Below are positions 31,552-43,215 of a DNA stretch of 64,000 bases, in pieces. The position numbers were made by a program, and so were the translations under genes. The stretch comes from Vanrija pseudolonga. Its lineage: Eukaryota; Basidiomycota; Tremellomycetes; Trichosporonales; Trichosporonaceae. Where the stretch lies: the NCBI RefSeq assembly GCF_020906515.1, contig NC_085850.1, positions 4,402,001 to 4,466,000 of the forward strand, written 5' to 3'. Each line of letters starts with the position of its first letter. Positions within the stretch are counted from its first letter, which is position 1. Below the pieces are notes generated by a model. That model did not search any database. It had not been told where the DNA came from and saw only the letters and a program-made list of their open reading frames with translations.

Positions 31552-32515
31552 GTGAGAGCATGCATAGTGCAAGGCTTGTAGAGTCAGTGGGAGAGAGACG
31601 TTGCTTGTCTTGTGCATAGTGTCGAAGTCCGGTGCACGGCCGATCGTCGGCATCGGGGTGGGGGGGAGGCGTCAGCAACATGACTGATAGTCGCCGATGG
31701 ACGTGCATCGACGTGGATGATGCGTTGCATCTCCGATTCTGCCCCGCATGCACGGGGCACTCTGCTCCGGGCGACGCGACCCGCTGCCTGCCATCAGTGC
31801 AAGACGAGTGCATCGGGGAATGCCTGCAAGACACCACGCGCGACAACATTAGCGTGGAACACTCTGACCCGGGCCATCCGGCGTCTTGCCCGACTGACAC
31901 CAGCTGACCCAAAAGCCCGAAAGCCTACTGGGCAAGCAGCCGACCACGATGGCCTCAAAAGCCTGCGAGCCCACTGGCTACAAAAAGCCTGCAAGCCTGT
32001 TGGAGGAAAGCCTGGAAGCCTACTGGATATCATCGCGGCGACGGCCAGTTCGGTGCACGCCGATGCTCGGCGCACGGCTTGGCAGGTGCGGGGGGCGGGG
32101 GTCTGCGGGGTTGCGCGGCGCGGAGCCCACCCCGTGTTTAGTAAACGAGCCGAGAAACCGGGCCGAAGGTGGGGCAGGGTGTGCGCTCGATCAAGGACCG
32201 GCACACCGACTAACTTGGGACACACGCGCATGTGCGCCCGCGTCCTCAGGCTTAACCTCGCATGCCCATACTGTGCACAGCCTACGGACAAGCGCCGAAC
32301 GGAGCACAGCAGCCCGTAAGCGTCAGCCGCAGGATGCCCCGCTCCCTTGCTCTCTCTCGGCAGGGCACCCCCACCGCGCTTCCCCACTCTGGGGCCAGAA
32401 AGCCTACCGGCTCGTCAACATGCCAGCGGGGTGGAGTCGTCTAGGCTGGCGGGCTTTATGAAGCGGCGGCGACAGCGACGTCCCCGGCTTCTCCTCAACA
32501 CTCGCGCCGCTCAGA
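31552..32515. other. Intergenic region before alpha-mannosidase
   Basis: About 960 nt without a supported gene. It contains the degenerate minisatellite at 31911-32028. Confidence 0.5.
31911..32028. repeat. Degenerate minisatellite, four ~23-nt units
   Basis: Four loosely matching units of the form AAAGCCTGCAAGCCTACTGG lie at about 31911-31933, 31957-31979, 31983-32005 and 32007-32028. A fifth partial copy (AGAAAGCCTACCGGC) is near 32398. Confidence 0.5.
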
Positions 32516-35500
32516 ATGACTGCCGCGCACACCAACGGACACGCTGCTGCCAACGGGCACGCCGAGGCGTACCCCGCCTCTGGCTACCCCCGCTTCCAGA
32601 GCGACGCGCGTGAGTTGTCGTTTGGCAACTGGGTGATGCCGCTGGCGACGCTGACGCGAGACAGGGTACAAGAAGCTTCCCCAGCTCGAGGGGCGCCTCA
32701 AGTCGTTTGTCGTGAGTGGGAGAGCCTTCGGGTGGGCGTGCTCGCGCTGACGCTCTCGCAGGGCGGCTACTATGCCAAGAACAACCTCTCGTCGCTGCTC
32801 GTCGCCCACCGTCACGACGACGAGGCCCACGTCAAGCTCGAGAGCTGGTCCGCCCCGGGCCACTCGAAGCCGCTGTGGGCCGAGGCCGTCAAGCAGGTGT
32901 ACAAGCCCGCGAAGAAGGGCCAGGACTTTGGGCCAGACTGGAGCAACCACTGGTTCAAGGTGACGGTGCACATTCCCAAGCAGTACGCCGACTATGAGCT
33001 TGTCTACCTCGAGTTCGACTCGACAGGCGAGGCCATGGTGTTTGACGAGGAGGGAAACCCGTACCACGGCCTCACGGGCGGCACCAACGTCGACCGCCGC
33101 GCCGAGTTTATCATCCCCGAGGCGCACCGCAAGGCCGGAGTGGGCCACTACTGGATCGAGGCGAGCTGTAACGGCATGTTTGGCGTGCACGACGACATGT
33201 TCGGCGAGATGGAGGGCGACGACGAGATGGTGAGTGTGTGGGCAGTGGGCACAGCTGACGCGCTCAGCACGAGAAGAAGTGGGTCCTCAAGTTCGCCGAC
33301 CTCGTCGTGCCCAACCAGGAGGCCGTGCGGCTCAAGTGGGACTTTGAGTTCCTGCGCCAGCTCGGCTCCCAGCTCCCAGAGGACTCGGCGCTCGCGCAGA
33401 CGGCCAACTTCACCGCCAATGAGATGATGAACGTCTTCCGCAAGAACGACCTCGAGAGCGTCGCGGCCACCCGCAAGGTTGCTGAGAACACACTCGGCAA
33501 GGACTGGCAGGCGAGGATTATCAAGGACAGCGACGAGGTGGAGGCGCAGCAGGGCACGCTGTGGGCTATCGGGCACTGGTACGTCGCTTCCTAGGCATCG
33601 TAGATGGTTGCTGACGCTCGCTCGCAGCCACATCGACACTGCCTGGCTCTGGCCATTCAGCGTGACTCAGCAGAAATCCGCGCGCTCCTGGTCGGCCCAG
33701 TGCGACCTGATGGACAGGTACCCCGAGTACGTGTTCAGCGCGACTCAGCCCCAGCAGTTCAAGTGGGTCGAGCAGCTGTACCCTACGCTGTTCACGCGCA
33801 TCCTTGAGAAGGTCAAGACCGGCCGCTTCCAGCCGCTCGGCTGCACGTGGGTCGAGATGGACACCAACATGCCCTCGGGCGAGGCGCTCGTCCGCCAGTT
33901 CCTCTACGGCCAGCGATACTTTGAGAAGCGCTTCGGCAAGCGCTCGAGCACGTTTGTGCTCCCCGACACTTTCGGCTACTCGAGCCAGCTGCCCCAGATC
34001 TGCCGACTGGCCGGCGCGCCCAACTTCTTCACCCAGAAGATCTCGTGGAACAACATGTGCGTGGAGGACCGGGTGATCCAGCTGACGGTGTAGCAACTCG
34101 TTCCCCCACTCGACGTTCAACTGGGCGGGTCTCGACGGCTCGCAGGTGCTCACGCACATGACGCCTGTCGAGTCGTACAACTCGCAGGCGGACGTCGAGG
34201 AGATCCGCCGCGCCATCACGCGCCACAAGAACCTCGACGCGACCAAGCACGCGCTGCTCATCTTTGGCAACGGCGACGGTGGAGGCGGACCCACGGCGCC
34301 CATGCTCGAGAAGGTGCGCCGTACGCGCGCAGTGGTCAACAACCGGCCCGACGCGGCGGGTATCCTGCCTCTCATCAAGAACGGCGGCTCGTTTGAAGAG
34401 TTCTACGATGCCGTGCGCGCCGAGACCAAGAACGGCTCCACGCTGCCCATCTGGCACGGCGAGCTCTACCTCGAGATCCACCGCGCGACGTACACGTCCC
34501 AGGCGATGGTGAAGAAGGGTAACCGCAAGAGCGAGAACCTGCTCCGCGAGGCCGAGTACGCCGCGACGCTTGCCACGCTCGCCGACAAGTCGTACGCCTA
34601 CCCCAAGGAGCGGCTCGACGCGGCGTGGGAGGACCTGCTGCTCTGCCAGTTCCACGACGTGCTTCCCGGCTCGTCGATCGACATGGTCTACGACGACGCC
34701 GAGGAGATCTACGCCAAGCTCCACCGCACCATCACTGCCGTCATTGAGGAGGCCTATGCCGTCGTGTACGCCGGCACGAGGGCGCTCGAGGCCGGCGACA
34801 AGGCCGCCGACATCGTCGTCGTCAACACGCTCCCTGGCGTTGCGCGCGAGGAGGTCATCAAGGTCGGCGACGAGTACGTGCTCGTGTCTGCCGACGGCAC
34901 CGACGACATTGGCAAGCCCGCGCAGTTTGAGGGCGCCGGTGCGACCGCCAAGCAGGTCGCCGAGGACGAGTACGAGCTCGCCAACTCCTCCGTCAAGGTC
35001 ACCATCAAGGGCGGCCGTATCACCTCTATCGTCGATGTCCAGCTGAAGAAGGAGCTCATCCCGGAGGGCCAGTCGGCCGGGCTGATCATCTACGAGGACC
35101 AGCCCAACTACTGGGACGCGTGGGACGTCGACTACTTCCACGTCGAGAAGTCGCAGCACCTCAAGTTTGACACGGTCTCGGTCGGCTCAGCCAAGGGGCT
35201 GCGCGCGAGCCTGCTCGTGTCGACGACGTACGACAAGAGCCATATCGAGTTTGAGATCTCGCTGGATGCCGTCGCTGCGTCTGTCAACGCCGACGCGCGC
35301 AGCCTCATCCGCGTTGACGCGACCGCCGACTGGCGCCAGAAGCACGAGTTCCTCAAGTTTGAGCTGCCGCTCGACATCCACAACGACGTCGCCACGTACG
35401 ACACGCAGTTTGGCGTGCTTACCCGCCCGACACACCGCAACACGTCGTGGGACGCGGCTAAGTTTGAGGTGTGCGCGCACAAGTTTGCCGACCTCAGCGA

Positions 35501-36017
35501 GTTTGGCTACGGCGTCGCCCTCCTCAACGACTGCAAGTACGGGTACGCGACGGCCGGCAATGTCGTCACGCTGTCGCTGCTCCGCGGCCCGCGCATGCCC
35601 GACCCCGACACGGACATGGGCGCGCACGCGTTCAGCTTTGGCATCTACCCCCACGTCGGCACGTTTGCCGAGAGCGACGTGCCCCACGTCGCGGCGGCGT
35701 TCAACAACCCGCTCAAGGTGCGCGCTGGTGCGAGCTCCGCCCGCACGCCCATCACCGTTACTGGTGCGCGTAATGTCGTGCTCGAGACGATCAAGCGCGG
35801 CGAGGACAACGCGGACAAGACGATCATCGTCCGTCTGTACGAGCAGTTCGGTGGCAAGGCCAACGCCACGCTCCGCCTCCACGGCCTCAAGGTGTCCAAG
35901 GCCGAGGTGGTCAACCTCCTTGAGGACCACGTCGAGGACCTCGAGATTGTCGGCGGCGACGCGATTGCGCTGCCATTCCGCGGGTTCGAGATCAAGAGTG
36001 TTCGCCTGACGCTGTAG
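32516..36017 (+). CDS. AMS1: GH38 alpha-mannosidase, vacuolar/cytoplasmic Ams1 type
   Basis: Six exons, 32516-32609, 32665-32711, 32762-33229, 33268-33578, 33628-34056 and 34094-36017; 1,090 residues, close to the usual Ams1 length of about 1,080. Key blocks: CHIDTAWLWPFSVTQQKSAR (zinc-binding His/Asp and start of the GH38 catalytic domain), VLPDTFGYSSQLPQI, TQKISWNNINSFPHSTFNW across the fifth intron, then GLDGSQVLTHMTPVESYNSQ, and the C-terminal beta-domains (QPNYWDAWDVDYFHVE). No signal peptide, consistent with Ams1, which reaches the vacuole by the Cvt/autophagy route and degrades free mannose oligosaccharides. The last exon holds more than half of the protein. Confidence 0.93.
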
Positions 36018-36921
36018 GGTGGGGGATTATAGAGAGCAGCCTTGTGTACGATGATGAAGATGGATCGCGTGTCTTGTCAAGGTGGCGTCCGGCTTCGGGC
36101 CGGCGAGGGAGGGTGTGAGCCGACACCAACGGTGCCGGTCCAGACCACACCCTTCTGACGGCGTCATAGCCGTCTTGGCCTGCCCAGGCTCAACCTTGCC
36201 GTCCCCTCGGCAGACCTGACGTACGGGCGTCTCTGGTACAGATGACGGTACCTCACGCTCACCCGCCGATCAGGCCACAGACTGCCGCCGGGCCGGCTAC
36301 GAGGCACAGACTAGTCGCGGAGTCACCGCCTGCCACCACGCGGGGACATGACGCTATCCTGGGTGGCCCGAGGCGGACGGCAGGGGACTTGTTCATGGAG
36401 GATCCCGGCCCCACACAGGCAAGCTTAACTGCCTCAGGCTATGGAGCCCGGGAGGGCCCTGGGTACGAGCATGAATGTGCCGCAGTCTCCGAGGGGCTTG
36501 GGAGAGAGGCGTGGCGGGATGGTAGCCATATAACCTTGCACGGGACATCGCCTCGTCCGCGTTGCAGCTGTCCCCCTTCGACTCCTAGTTGCATAACGGC
36601 TTGCACTTGTCTCGGTCGTGGGCAGTGGCCCTACAACCACCGCGACCTGCTCGACAACATTGTGATCCGGCCAGCCGGCCCAGAGCCTCGTTGCTTCGTA
36701 CGTATCCTCGATGCCGTTCGGCATGCTGGTATCCCGAGCCACACCATCGCCCACGCCACCTCGCGCTATTCTGGGCGACGGCTTTGATGAGATAGCACGA
36801 TGTAGGCTCGAGCCGACGCCGCACCCGTCACTCGGGACACGGCGTTCGGGACGGCACTCACAGTGGTCGAAACGCTCATAAGTCCCGCCACGGACCGCCA
36901 GGCACCAACAAGAAAAACCAC
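36018..36921. other. Gene-poor region before tRNA-Met
   Basis: About 900 nt. No frame has protein-like composition and no splice series could be built. Confidence 0.5.
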
Positions 36922-37022
36922 GACTCCATGGCGCAGGTGGTTAACGCGAGGGTCTCATATTCATCTATGAGCGTCGAGAGACGTGCAATCCCTAGACCCG
37001 AGTTCGAGTCTCGGTGGGGTCA
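36922..37022 (+). tRNA. Elongator tRNA-Met (CAT) with 28-nt intron
   Basis: Acceptor strands GACTCCA (36922-36928) and TGGGGTC (37015-37021) pair at all seven positions, with discriminator A at 37022. D arm: GCGC, loop with GG, ACGC. Anticodon arm: AGGGT, loop CTCATA then A, TCCCT; anticodon CAT at 36956-36958; the T-T apposition at 31/39 also occurs in yeast elongator tRNA-Met. T arm: CCGAG, TTCGAGT, CTCGG. Bases 36960-36987 sit between positions 37 and 38, the canonical nuclear tRNA intron site. Base 1 is G and the T loop is TTCGAGT, so it is not the initiator. A T run at about 37055 can end transcription by RNA polymerase III. Confidence 0.88.
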
Positions 37023-39318
37023 GGTAGCGACGGCAGCGAGAGCTGCTGTAGCTTTTGCCTGGGCGCGAGGTCGAGGTGCGAGGCCGGGTCGCTCGCCAGG
37101 GATGGATGATGAGTGCGGGGGCGAGGACAGGGATGGAGGTAACCGACGCGCCGGCGGCGGTGGTGGCGCACGCTCGCCCCACGTCTTGGCAAAGCGGACG
37201 GTGAGATGGGCGTGCTATTCCTGCCTTCTGTGTCACTGCGCAGGCGTTTCAGCTTGCCTCCAGCAGGAATGTGAGGCCCAGCTGCCTGTTTTTAGGGCGC
37301 GTGCGTAGAAGGGCGACGTCGCTTGCGACGTTCGGTATGTACGCACCCCCAACTGTGCCACTAAGCGCCGCTCCACATGACGTTGATTACCGCGGCGGCA
37401 CCGACAGTCCGGGCATATGGCGCGCTATTGCAGACTAGATTGAGCATGTGGTGCTCTGGACCGTGTCACGGACCCGACTGGAGTGGGACTCGAGTGGGCT
37501 TCATGTCCCGAACCCCGCGCTTCATGCTGAATCCCGTTGTTGTCGACGAGCGAGCGGTCGGTGCACTGCCAAGTCACCGTCAGTCGCCGTGCGCGCCGTG
37601 CGTCGGCTGAGGCAAGCCGAGCGATTCGTCGGATCATGACACTCCATTCCGCGCGTTTTCCAACCCAGTCCTGGCCACTGGGGATGGAAGTGGTTACCGG
37701 CGGTCTGTCTGTCTGGTGGGCGGCGCCTGGCGCTTGCGGTATCCTTCGTTTAAGCTCCACAGGCACCTTGTATCCGAGTGCACCACATGATTCCACCTTC
37801 GGCGCCAGAACGAATCACGTAACAGTCTCAATGTTTCCCATTGTGCACCGCGGTTCGGAGCAGGACCATACGAATGGGAAATCGGCCAATTCGATTTTGA
37901 CATGACAGACAGGCACACATGACGCTGCGGTCGATGGAAGGTCAAGAAGGCGTGCTGTCTGCTGACTGTCTACTGCCTGCTGCTGCTGCCCGCACCTCGT
38001 TCGCTCGCCCAGTAGGAAGGCACACATTAACCGAAAGCTCTAGTCCCAGGTCCACATATGCATAGGATTGGTGGAGGTTGGCGTAGCAATAGTGCGAGAC
38101 GACCATTGTACCAGACGACATGTCAGTAGGCGAGCCTTGCCTCACGCAGGGAGTCACTGTGCAGCATCAGCCTGATTGCATGGCCAAACAATGGTACTAA
38201 TGAGCAGCTCTAGGGGCTAGCGCCTCGCCAAGCGCAGGTAGCACACGAGCCCTTGGCCGCGCCAAGCGCATGATGGGCATGACCTTTTATTGACACCATG
38301 TGGTCCACTTGTCCCTTGGCCCTCACGGCCTCACGGGATGGTTGCAGGCGGCTATCGGGCGGAGCCAGTAGTTGCGGCAAGCTTCACACACACACCAGCG
38401 ACGGGGTTGCGGTGCCGCGATGCCGCTGGGGCTGCCGGCTCCGATGCGGATAGTGGGGCATGCTGCGGTACATGCTGGCCGCAGATTTCCGGACGCAAGT
38501 GTTTAGCTTTCATGCGTTCAGCCGAATCCGGAGTGATGGGGATTGACCTGCTGCCCACTCTCGGTCGTGCACGCAACGAGCAGCAGCAGATCCAGGATGT
38601 GGAACAGCTGACAGCTGGCGGTTCAGGTCAGTCAGCCATGTCGCCCCGGGATGTCAGATCCCGTATTAGCACGCCGCAGGTATGCCGCGGCAAGTCACAG
38701 CGGCACGTTCAGGAAAAAAATGGGCGGCCACTTGAGCCTATGGCGGCGTGGAGCATGCCTCGCGCTGCTTCGGGTCCGCGGCAAGCTGCTGTCGCCCATG
38801 AGGTGGCTGCGACTGCGCAAAGCATGTGAGCAAGCGTGCCATGGGACCCCAGCGCCTCGCGCCCCCGCCAAGGAAAAGTGTCGCACGTGAAACCATATTA
38901 CAGCCAAGCGAGCGCTTGTGAGCAGCAGTTGACTATGGCCTCTGCCTCTGTCCCAGACCCCCCGCCGTCCACCGCGTCATGCAGATAACAGAGCTGTCCC
39001 TGTGTCCCATGTGGTGCATGTGTGTGACGGAATGGGGAGTAATGACCGACCCCGCGCGCGCAACAGCTCCGCCGCACCCACCACTGGTGGATCAAGCGAC
39101 AGCGCGGTGAGACGAGACCCACCACCGAGCCACTCCACACACCGGCCGATGGTCACTGGCCAGTTCCCACTGGTCAGTTGGCGCGCTATCGCCTTGTTCC
39201 GAGTCATTATTGGCTCCCCAGAGCCCCACACTCGCCCCAGCGGCTAGCGAGTAGCAGTTAAAAGTCACAAGATCGAGGAAGAGGGGCTGTCTTGACCCCA
39301 ACTTCGTACTCACCCACA
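37023..39318. other. Gene-poor region between tRNA-Met and PTR2
   Basis: About 2.3 kb. Only short frames of random composition are seen; no domain, splice series or repeat of note. It may contain non-coding transcripts I cannot recognise. Confidence 0.5.
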
Positions 39319-41256
39319 ATGAGCGCAAACGCGACTGAACGCGAGCACGCCTACCACGCCCAGGCGCACGGTATCTCCGAGACCAAGGAAAAGGCCGGCC
39401 TCGGCGAGTACTCGAAGGAGGAGGAGGCTGGCGTCGTCGTCCAGTCTGCCGACGGCGTCGACCCCCAGCTCCAGCCCACCGCCGAGGACTTTTCCACTCT
39501 GCGTCGCGTCTCCGCCGGAATGCCGTGAGTGTCCAGACTTGACTTGGCGAAAGTGGCAGCGATTAACCATACCCCCAGCGCCGTCGCCCTCGCCATGTGC
39601 TTGATCGAGTTTGCCGAGCGTGCCTCCTACTACGGCACCAAGGGCCCCTTCAACAACTTTATCAACAACAAGCTTCCCAAGGGCGGTAACGGCGCCGGTG
39701 CCGTCGCTCCCGGCAAGGCTGGAGAGCAGCAGAAGGCTGGTGCGCTTGGCCGTGGCTCGGTCACCACCTCCGCCCTCACCCAGATGTTCAACTTCCTCGC
39801 CTACGTTATCCCTATCCTCGGTGGTATCATTGCCGACAACTACTGGGGTCGTTTCAAGACCATTGTTGTTGGTACCGCCATCGGCGCCATTGCCCACATC
39901 ATCCTCATCATCCCCGCCATTCCCAAGGTGATTGCTGTCCCTGATGCCGCCCTCGGTATTTTCATCATCTCGATCCTCATCCTCGCCTTCGCGGCGGGTT
40001 TCATCAAGCCATGCTTGGGCCCCCTCCTCTGTGACCAGTCGCCCGTCAAGCAGCCCACCATCTCCTACACCAAGAAGGGTGAGCGCGTCATCATCGACCC
40101 CCAGACGACCGTCTCGCGTTACCTCATCATCTTCTACCTCTGCATTAACGTCGGTGCCCTCTTCCAGATGGCTACCCAGTACTCGGCTCGTCTCGTCGGC
40201 TTCTGGCTCGCCTTCCTCGTTCCCGGCATCCTTTACATGCTCATGCCCCCTGTCCTCATGTACTGCTCGCCCCGCCTCATCAAGCAGGCCCCTGGTGGCT
40301 CAGTCCTCCCTGACACCTTCCGTGTCATCCGCATTTGCATGTCCAACGGCGGCTGGAAGAGGCTCGGCCGCGGTGGCGACGACTGGTGGAACAAGGCCAA
40401 GCCTTCCTACATCCAGGCGAACACCGGCACCGTCGACATGTCACGCGTTCACTGGGACGACAAGTTCGTTGATGAGATCCGCCAGACCCTCAACGCCTGC
40501 GGTGTCTTCCTTCTCCTCCCCGTCTTCCAGCTCGCCGACAGCGGCTCGGTTGGTCTTGGCAACCTCGGCAACGACATGTCGGACGCCATGAAGGTCAACG
40601 GTGTCCCCAACGACTTCCTCAACAACTTCAACTCGATTTCCATCATCGTCTTCACCCCCATCCTCACTTACGGCATCTACCCCTTCTTCGAGCGCATCGG
40701 CTGGCCACTCAAGCCCATGACTCGCATGTGCATTGGCTTCCTCCTGGCCACCGTCGGCTGTATCTTTGGCGCCATTGTCCAGAACATGATCTACGACCGC
40801 TCGGTCTGTGGCAAGTTTGCCACGCACTGTGAGGACGACATCCCGACAGTTACCCTCTGGTGGCAGATTCCCATCATCATCTTCCCCGCCATTGGTGAGC
40901 TGCTCGTCAACGTCACCGGCTACGAGCTTGCCTACACCCGCTCGCCTCCCCGCATGCGCGCTCTTGTCTACTCGCTCTCCCTCTTCAACGTCGCCATTGC
41001 TGCTGCCATCTCGCTTGCATGCTCGGCCGCGCTCACCGACCCCAACCTCGTCATCGCCTGGATCGTCCTTGCCTGCGCGTCGTTCGTGTGTGCTCTCATT
41101 TTCCCCACCTACTTCCGCGGCCTCAACAACTTTGTGTTCTCGTGGTCGGATGAGGAGCGCAGCCGACACACCCAGAAGCAGGACGAGGAGATTGCCCGTG
41201 TCGAGTCGCACCGCCAGAGTGTCTCCGAGGGCCACAGGGACAACGACAAGTATTAA
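39319..41256 (+). CDS. PTR2: PTR2/POT-family proton-coupled peptide transporter
   Basis: Two exons, 39319-39524 and 39579-41256; 627 residues. The hydrophilic N-terminus (about 68 residues) precedes TM1. EFAERASYYG matches the POT motif ExxERFxYYG and ILGGIIADNYWGRFKTI the loop motif between TM2 and TM3; FYLCINVGALF matches FYxxINxGSL. About twelve hydrophobic segments follow, with a cytosolic charged tail (DEERSRHTQKQDEEIARVES). It imports di- and tripeptides with protons at the plasma membrane. In yeast PTR2 is controlled by N-end-rule and amino-acid signals; no such control is visible here. Third positions are almost all C, which suggests high expression. Confidence 0.92.
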
Positions 41257-41434
41257 AAGGTGTAGGATTGTAAACGGTTCTCTCTCAGCGGCAGGTGCCG
41301 CGATATTGTAGTAGTTCGAGAGTGATATGAACTCGGGAGTGCTTCTAGGCCACATGGTGCAGAGTTTGATTTCATGTGTCAGGGGCTACACTACATCACC
41401 TGTCCTGCGAACATTTATGGCGAGTGACCTCACC
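41257..41434. other. 3' flank between PTR2 and secreted-family remnant
   Basis: Short convergent intergenic stretch; nothing else seen. Confidence 0.4.
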
Positions 41435-41570
41435 CTAGTAGAACTCGATCCTACGCTTGTTATCATGCTCCTCGTAATGCCAGAAAGACCAGCCCCAGTT
41501 CCTCCAACCACCATCAGCATTGTTGCGCCACAGCGTGCCCCTGCCTTTGAATATACACCTTTGAGGTGGG
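41435..41570 (-). pseudogene. 3' remnant of small secreted-protein family, copy 1
   Basis: A minus-strand frame ending at the stop at 41435-41437 reads IFKGRGTLWRNNADGGWRNW, then GWSFWHYEEHDNKRRIEFY. This matches VFKGRGTLWRNGADGGWRNW...RIEFY at the C-terminus of copy 2 (42202-42840). Upstream of about 41570 the similarity is lost in all frames, so only about the last 45 codons survive. A duplicated upstream block is still present at 41676-41850. It is a decayed family member. Confidence 0.7.
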
Positions 41571-41618
41571 CACGCGCAGTCGGACCCTCGCATGATACCT
41601 TGACAACCTTGCTCCGCG

Positions 41619-41632
41619 CCCCCCCCCCCCCC
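41619..41632. repeat. Homopolymer run of 14 C
   Basis: An uninterrupted C tract just upstream of the copy-1 remnant. Such tracts are prone to length errors in sequencing and to slippage in vivo. Confidence 0.9.
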
Positions 41633-41675
41633 AAGAACTGTGTGTCTGAGGGCAGGTGCGCTGGGCTCATGTCTC

Positions 41676-41850
41676 TTAAGCATGTGAGCACCTCACGTCG
41701 TCTGCAGGACCTTGTATACTATCAGGAACCAGTGTACCACGGGAAGAAGAGCTTCCAGGGCCCTTCATTGGGCGGTGTTATGTCGGGTTGGTCGCTGCCA
41801 AGTAGGTGTGTAACCGGGTTACTGAAGCTTAAACACTGTGTTTAGTATCC
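41676..41850. repeat. Duplicated upstream block, secreted family copy 1
   Basis: TTAAGCATG, then AGCACCTCACGTCGTCTG at 41676-41704, GTAACCGGGTTACTGAAGCT near 41810-41829 and GTATCCAAGGC near 41845 match, in the same order, the blocks at 43061 and 45163. Confidence 0.65.
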
Positions 41851-42045
41851 AAGGCCTCTCCGCCACTCCCACGATCGCGATCATTGCCCGTCGAGGCCCC
41901 AGCATCATCTTACTTCCAGCATAATATTGCTGCTCTCCGACGCACGCAAGTCACGCGGCTGCCAAAGTGGTGCATGTGACTTTGCAGAGCAGGCCGGTTG
42001 TCGTCTTGTGCAAGGGCGGATAGATCAGGTCCGGGACCTTGGACC

Positions 42046-42061
42046 GGGGGGGGGGGGGGGG
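42046..42061. repeat. Homopolymer run of 16 G
   Basis: An uninterrupted G tract downstream of the copy-2 secreted gene. Length may be unreliable in the assembly. Confidence 0.9.
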
Positions 42062-42201
42062 TGGGTATTACATATGGCGTGGCGTTTGACGGCAGTGTGG
42101 CGCTGCGGGTATCATTGTCACACCGTGCCGGAAATGCACCATCCGAACGGTGAACATGGGGAGCACACAGAAAAGTGCATAGGTGTGGAGGTATTCACCG
42201 T

Positions 42202-42840
42202 CTAGTAGAACTCGATTCGTTGATCACCATCAGGGGAAGAGAATCTGCCCGAGATGCCCCAGTTTCTCCAGCCACCATCGGCACCGTTGCGCCAGAGTGT
42301 CCCCCTGCCCTTGAATACAACGATGCCGTACGCAGTCTCTCGTGCAGTCGGCTCATCCTTATACACCACGGTCATCTCGGCAAAGTTGCTTCGGCTGCCA
42401 TTTTCAACGCGCCACCCGAAGCCCATGTTCCGTTTGAATATGATGACGTTAAAGTCGGGGAGTGCTTTGAAGACGTAATCGGTGAGAGCCTTCACCAAAT
42501 GGTCCCGACGTTCACCCTCCGTCTTGTAGTTTGCCACCAGTTGGACGATGGCGGCGAACCCCTCCGTCCCGGCAATATAAGTCTCGTTTTCCTTGTCCTT
42601 TGAATTGGCAGAGTTGGCATCGATTTCGCCGTCCTCGCCATCCGAGTTGACCACTGTGAACCCTTGGGCGTCCTTCTCGCCGGGGTATGGAGAGGTGTAG
42701 ACCCCTCCCAAGTCCGGGTCAGTGCCCGCGAAGGAGATTGCGTTGTTGCTGGCACCCTGGCGGGCGTCCGCCACGTCCGGAATAGCCTGGGCGGTGAGCG
42801 CAGTGGTGAAGAGGATTGCCAAGGCCTTGGTGAGAAGCAT
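42202..42840 (-). CDS. Small secreted protein, NGADGGW-NWG family, copy 2
   Basis: Intronless, 212 residues from the ATG at 42840; this start puts a signal peptide first (MLLTKALAILFTTALTAQAI). The in-frame ATG at 42891 would add 17 hydrophilic residues ahead of it and is less likely. The middle contains ALTDYVFKALPDFNVIIFKR and ETAYGIVVFKGRGTLWRNGA; the C-terminus is DGGWRNWGISGRF, then QRIEFY. No cysteine-rich or catalytic motif is recognised. It is probably secreted; possible roles (effector, stress protein, wall protein) cannot be told apart. It is paralogous to the genes at 44264 and 41435, all on the minus strand. Confidence 0.75.
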   Translation of the reverse strand: MLLTKALAILFTTALTAQAIPDVADARQGASNNAISFAGTDPDLGGVYTSPYPGEKDAQGFTVVNSDGEDGEIDANSANSKDKENETYIAGTEGFAAIVQLVANYKTEGERRDHLVKALTDYVFKALPDFNVIIFKRNMGFGWRVENGSRSNFAEMTVVYKDEPTARETAYGIVVFKGRGTLWRNGADGGWRNWGISGRFSSPDGDQRIEFY

Positions 42841-43060
42841 GTTGTGTGTGCGGATATGTGCATGGATGTCTTGGAGGTCAGTGGTTGCCAACGTTGGGCT
42901 TACAACTTGGTGAGGAGGGAGTTAGGTGATGTGTCGGGGGTGGCATTCTCACGAGTTTGGTGAGTCTCTTAAGAACTGTGACGGCTGGCGGACCTAATGA
43001 TGCCCCATCGTTTTCCCTCGGCCCAACTTCGCCTACGAGGCCGCTTCTTCTCACAGCCGG
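42841..43060. promoter_or_regulatory. Proximal promoter of secreted family copy 2
   Basis: Region between the start codon and the duplicated upstream block. No clear TATA box seen. Confidence 0.35.
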
Positions 43061-43215
43061 TTAAGCATGGAAGCACTTCACGTCGCCTGGTCGACAATAC
43101 GGGACCATCAGGCACTCGCGGAACACAGGAGGAAGACAGTCTCGTAGTGGGACCGTTGCCATGAGTCTGAAGCATCACGGCTGTAACCAGGTCATTGAAG
43201 CTTAATTCTTGTATG
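43061..43215. repeat. Duplicated upstream block, secreted family copy 2
   Basis: TTAAGCATGGAAGCACTTCA, then CGTCGCCTG at 43061-43089, GTAACCAGGTCATTGAAGCT near 43183-43202 and GTATGCAAGGC near 43211. It lies 220-375 nt upstream of the copy-2 start and matches the blocks at 41676 and 45163. Confidence 0.65.

Noticed and set aside
31717-32461. Several 150-200-codon frames upstream of AMS1
   Set aside because: They overlap in all frames, contain the minisatellite, and have Arg/Ala/Pro-rich random composition.
36242-36787. 181-codon plus frame in the gene-poor region
   Set aside because: No domain, no promoter or splice context, and Pro/Arg/His/Thr-rich composition as expected of non-coding GC-rich DNA.
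43061-43130. Possible 5S rRNA or 5S pseudogene (GGTTAAGC and CGGGACCA-like strings)
   Set aside because: Only short scattered matches; the full 120-nt fold cannot be built, and the same strings recur as part of the duplicated upstream block of the secreted family.
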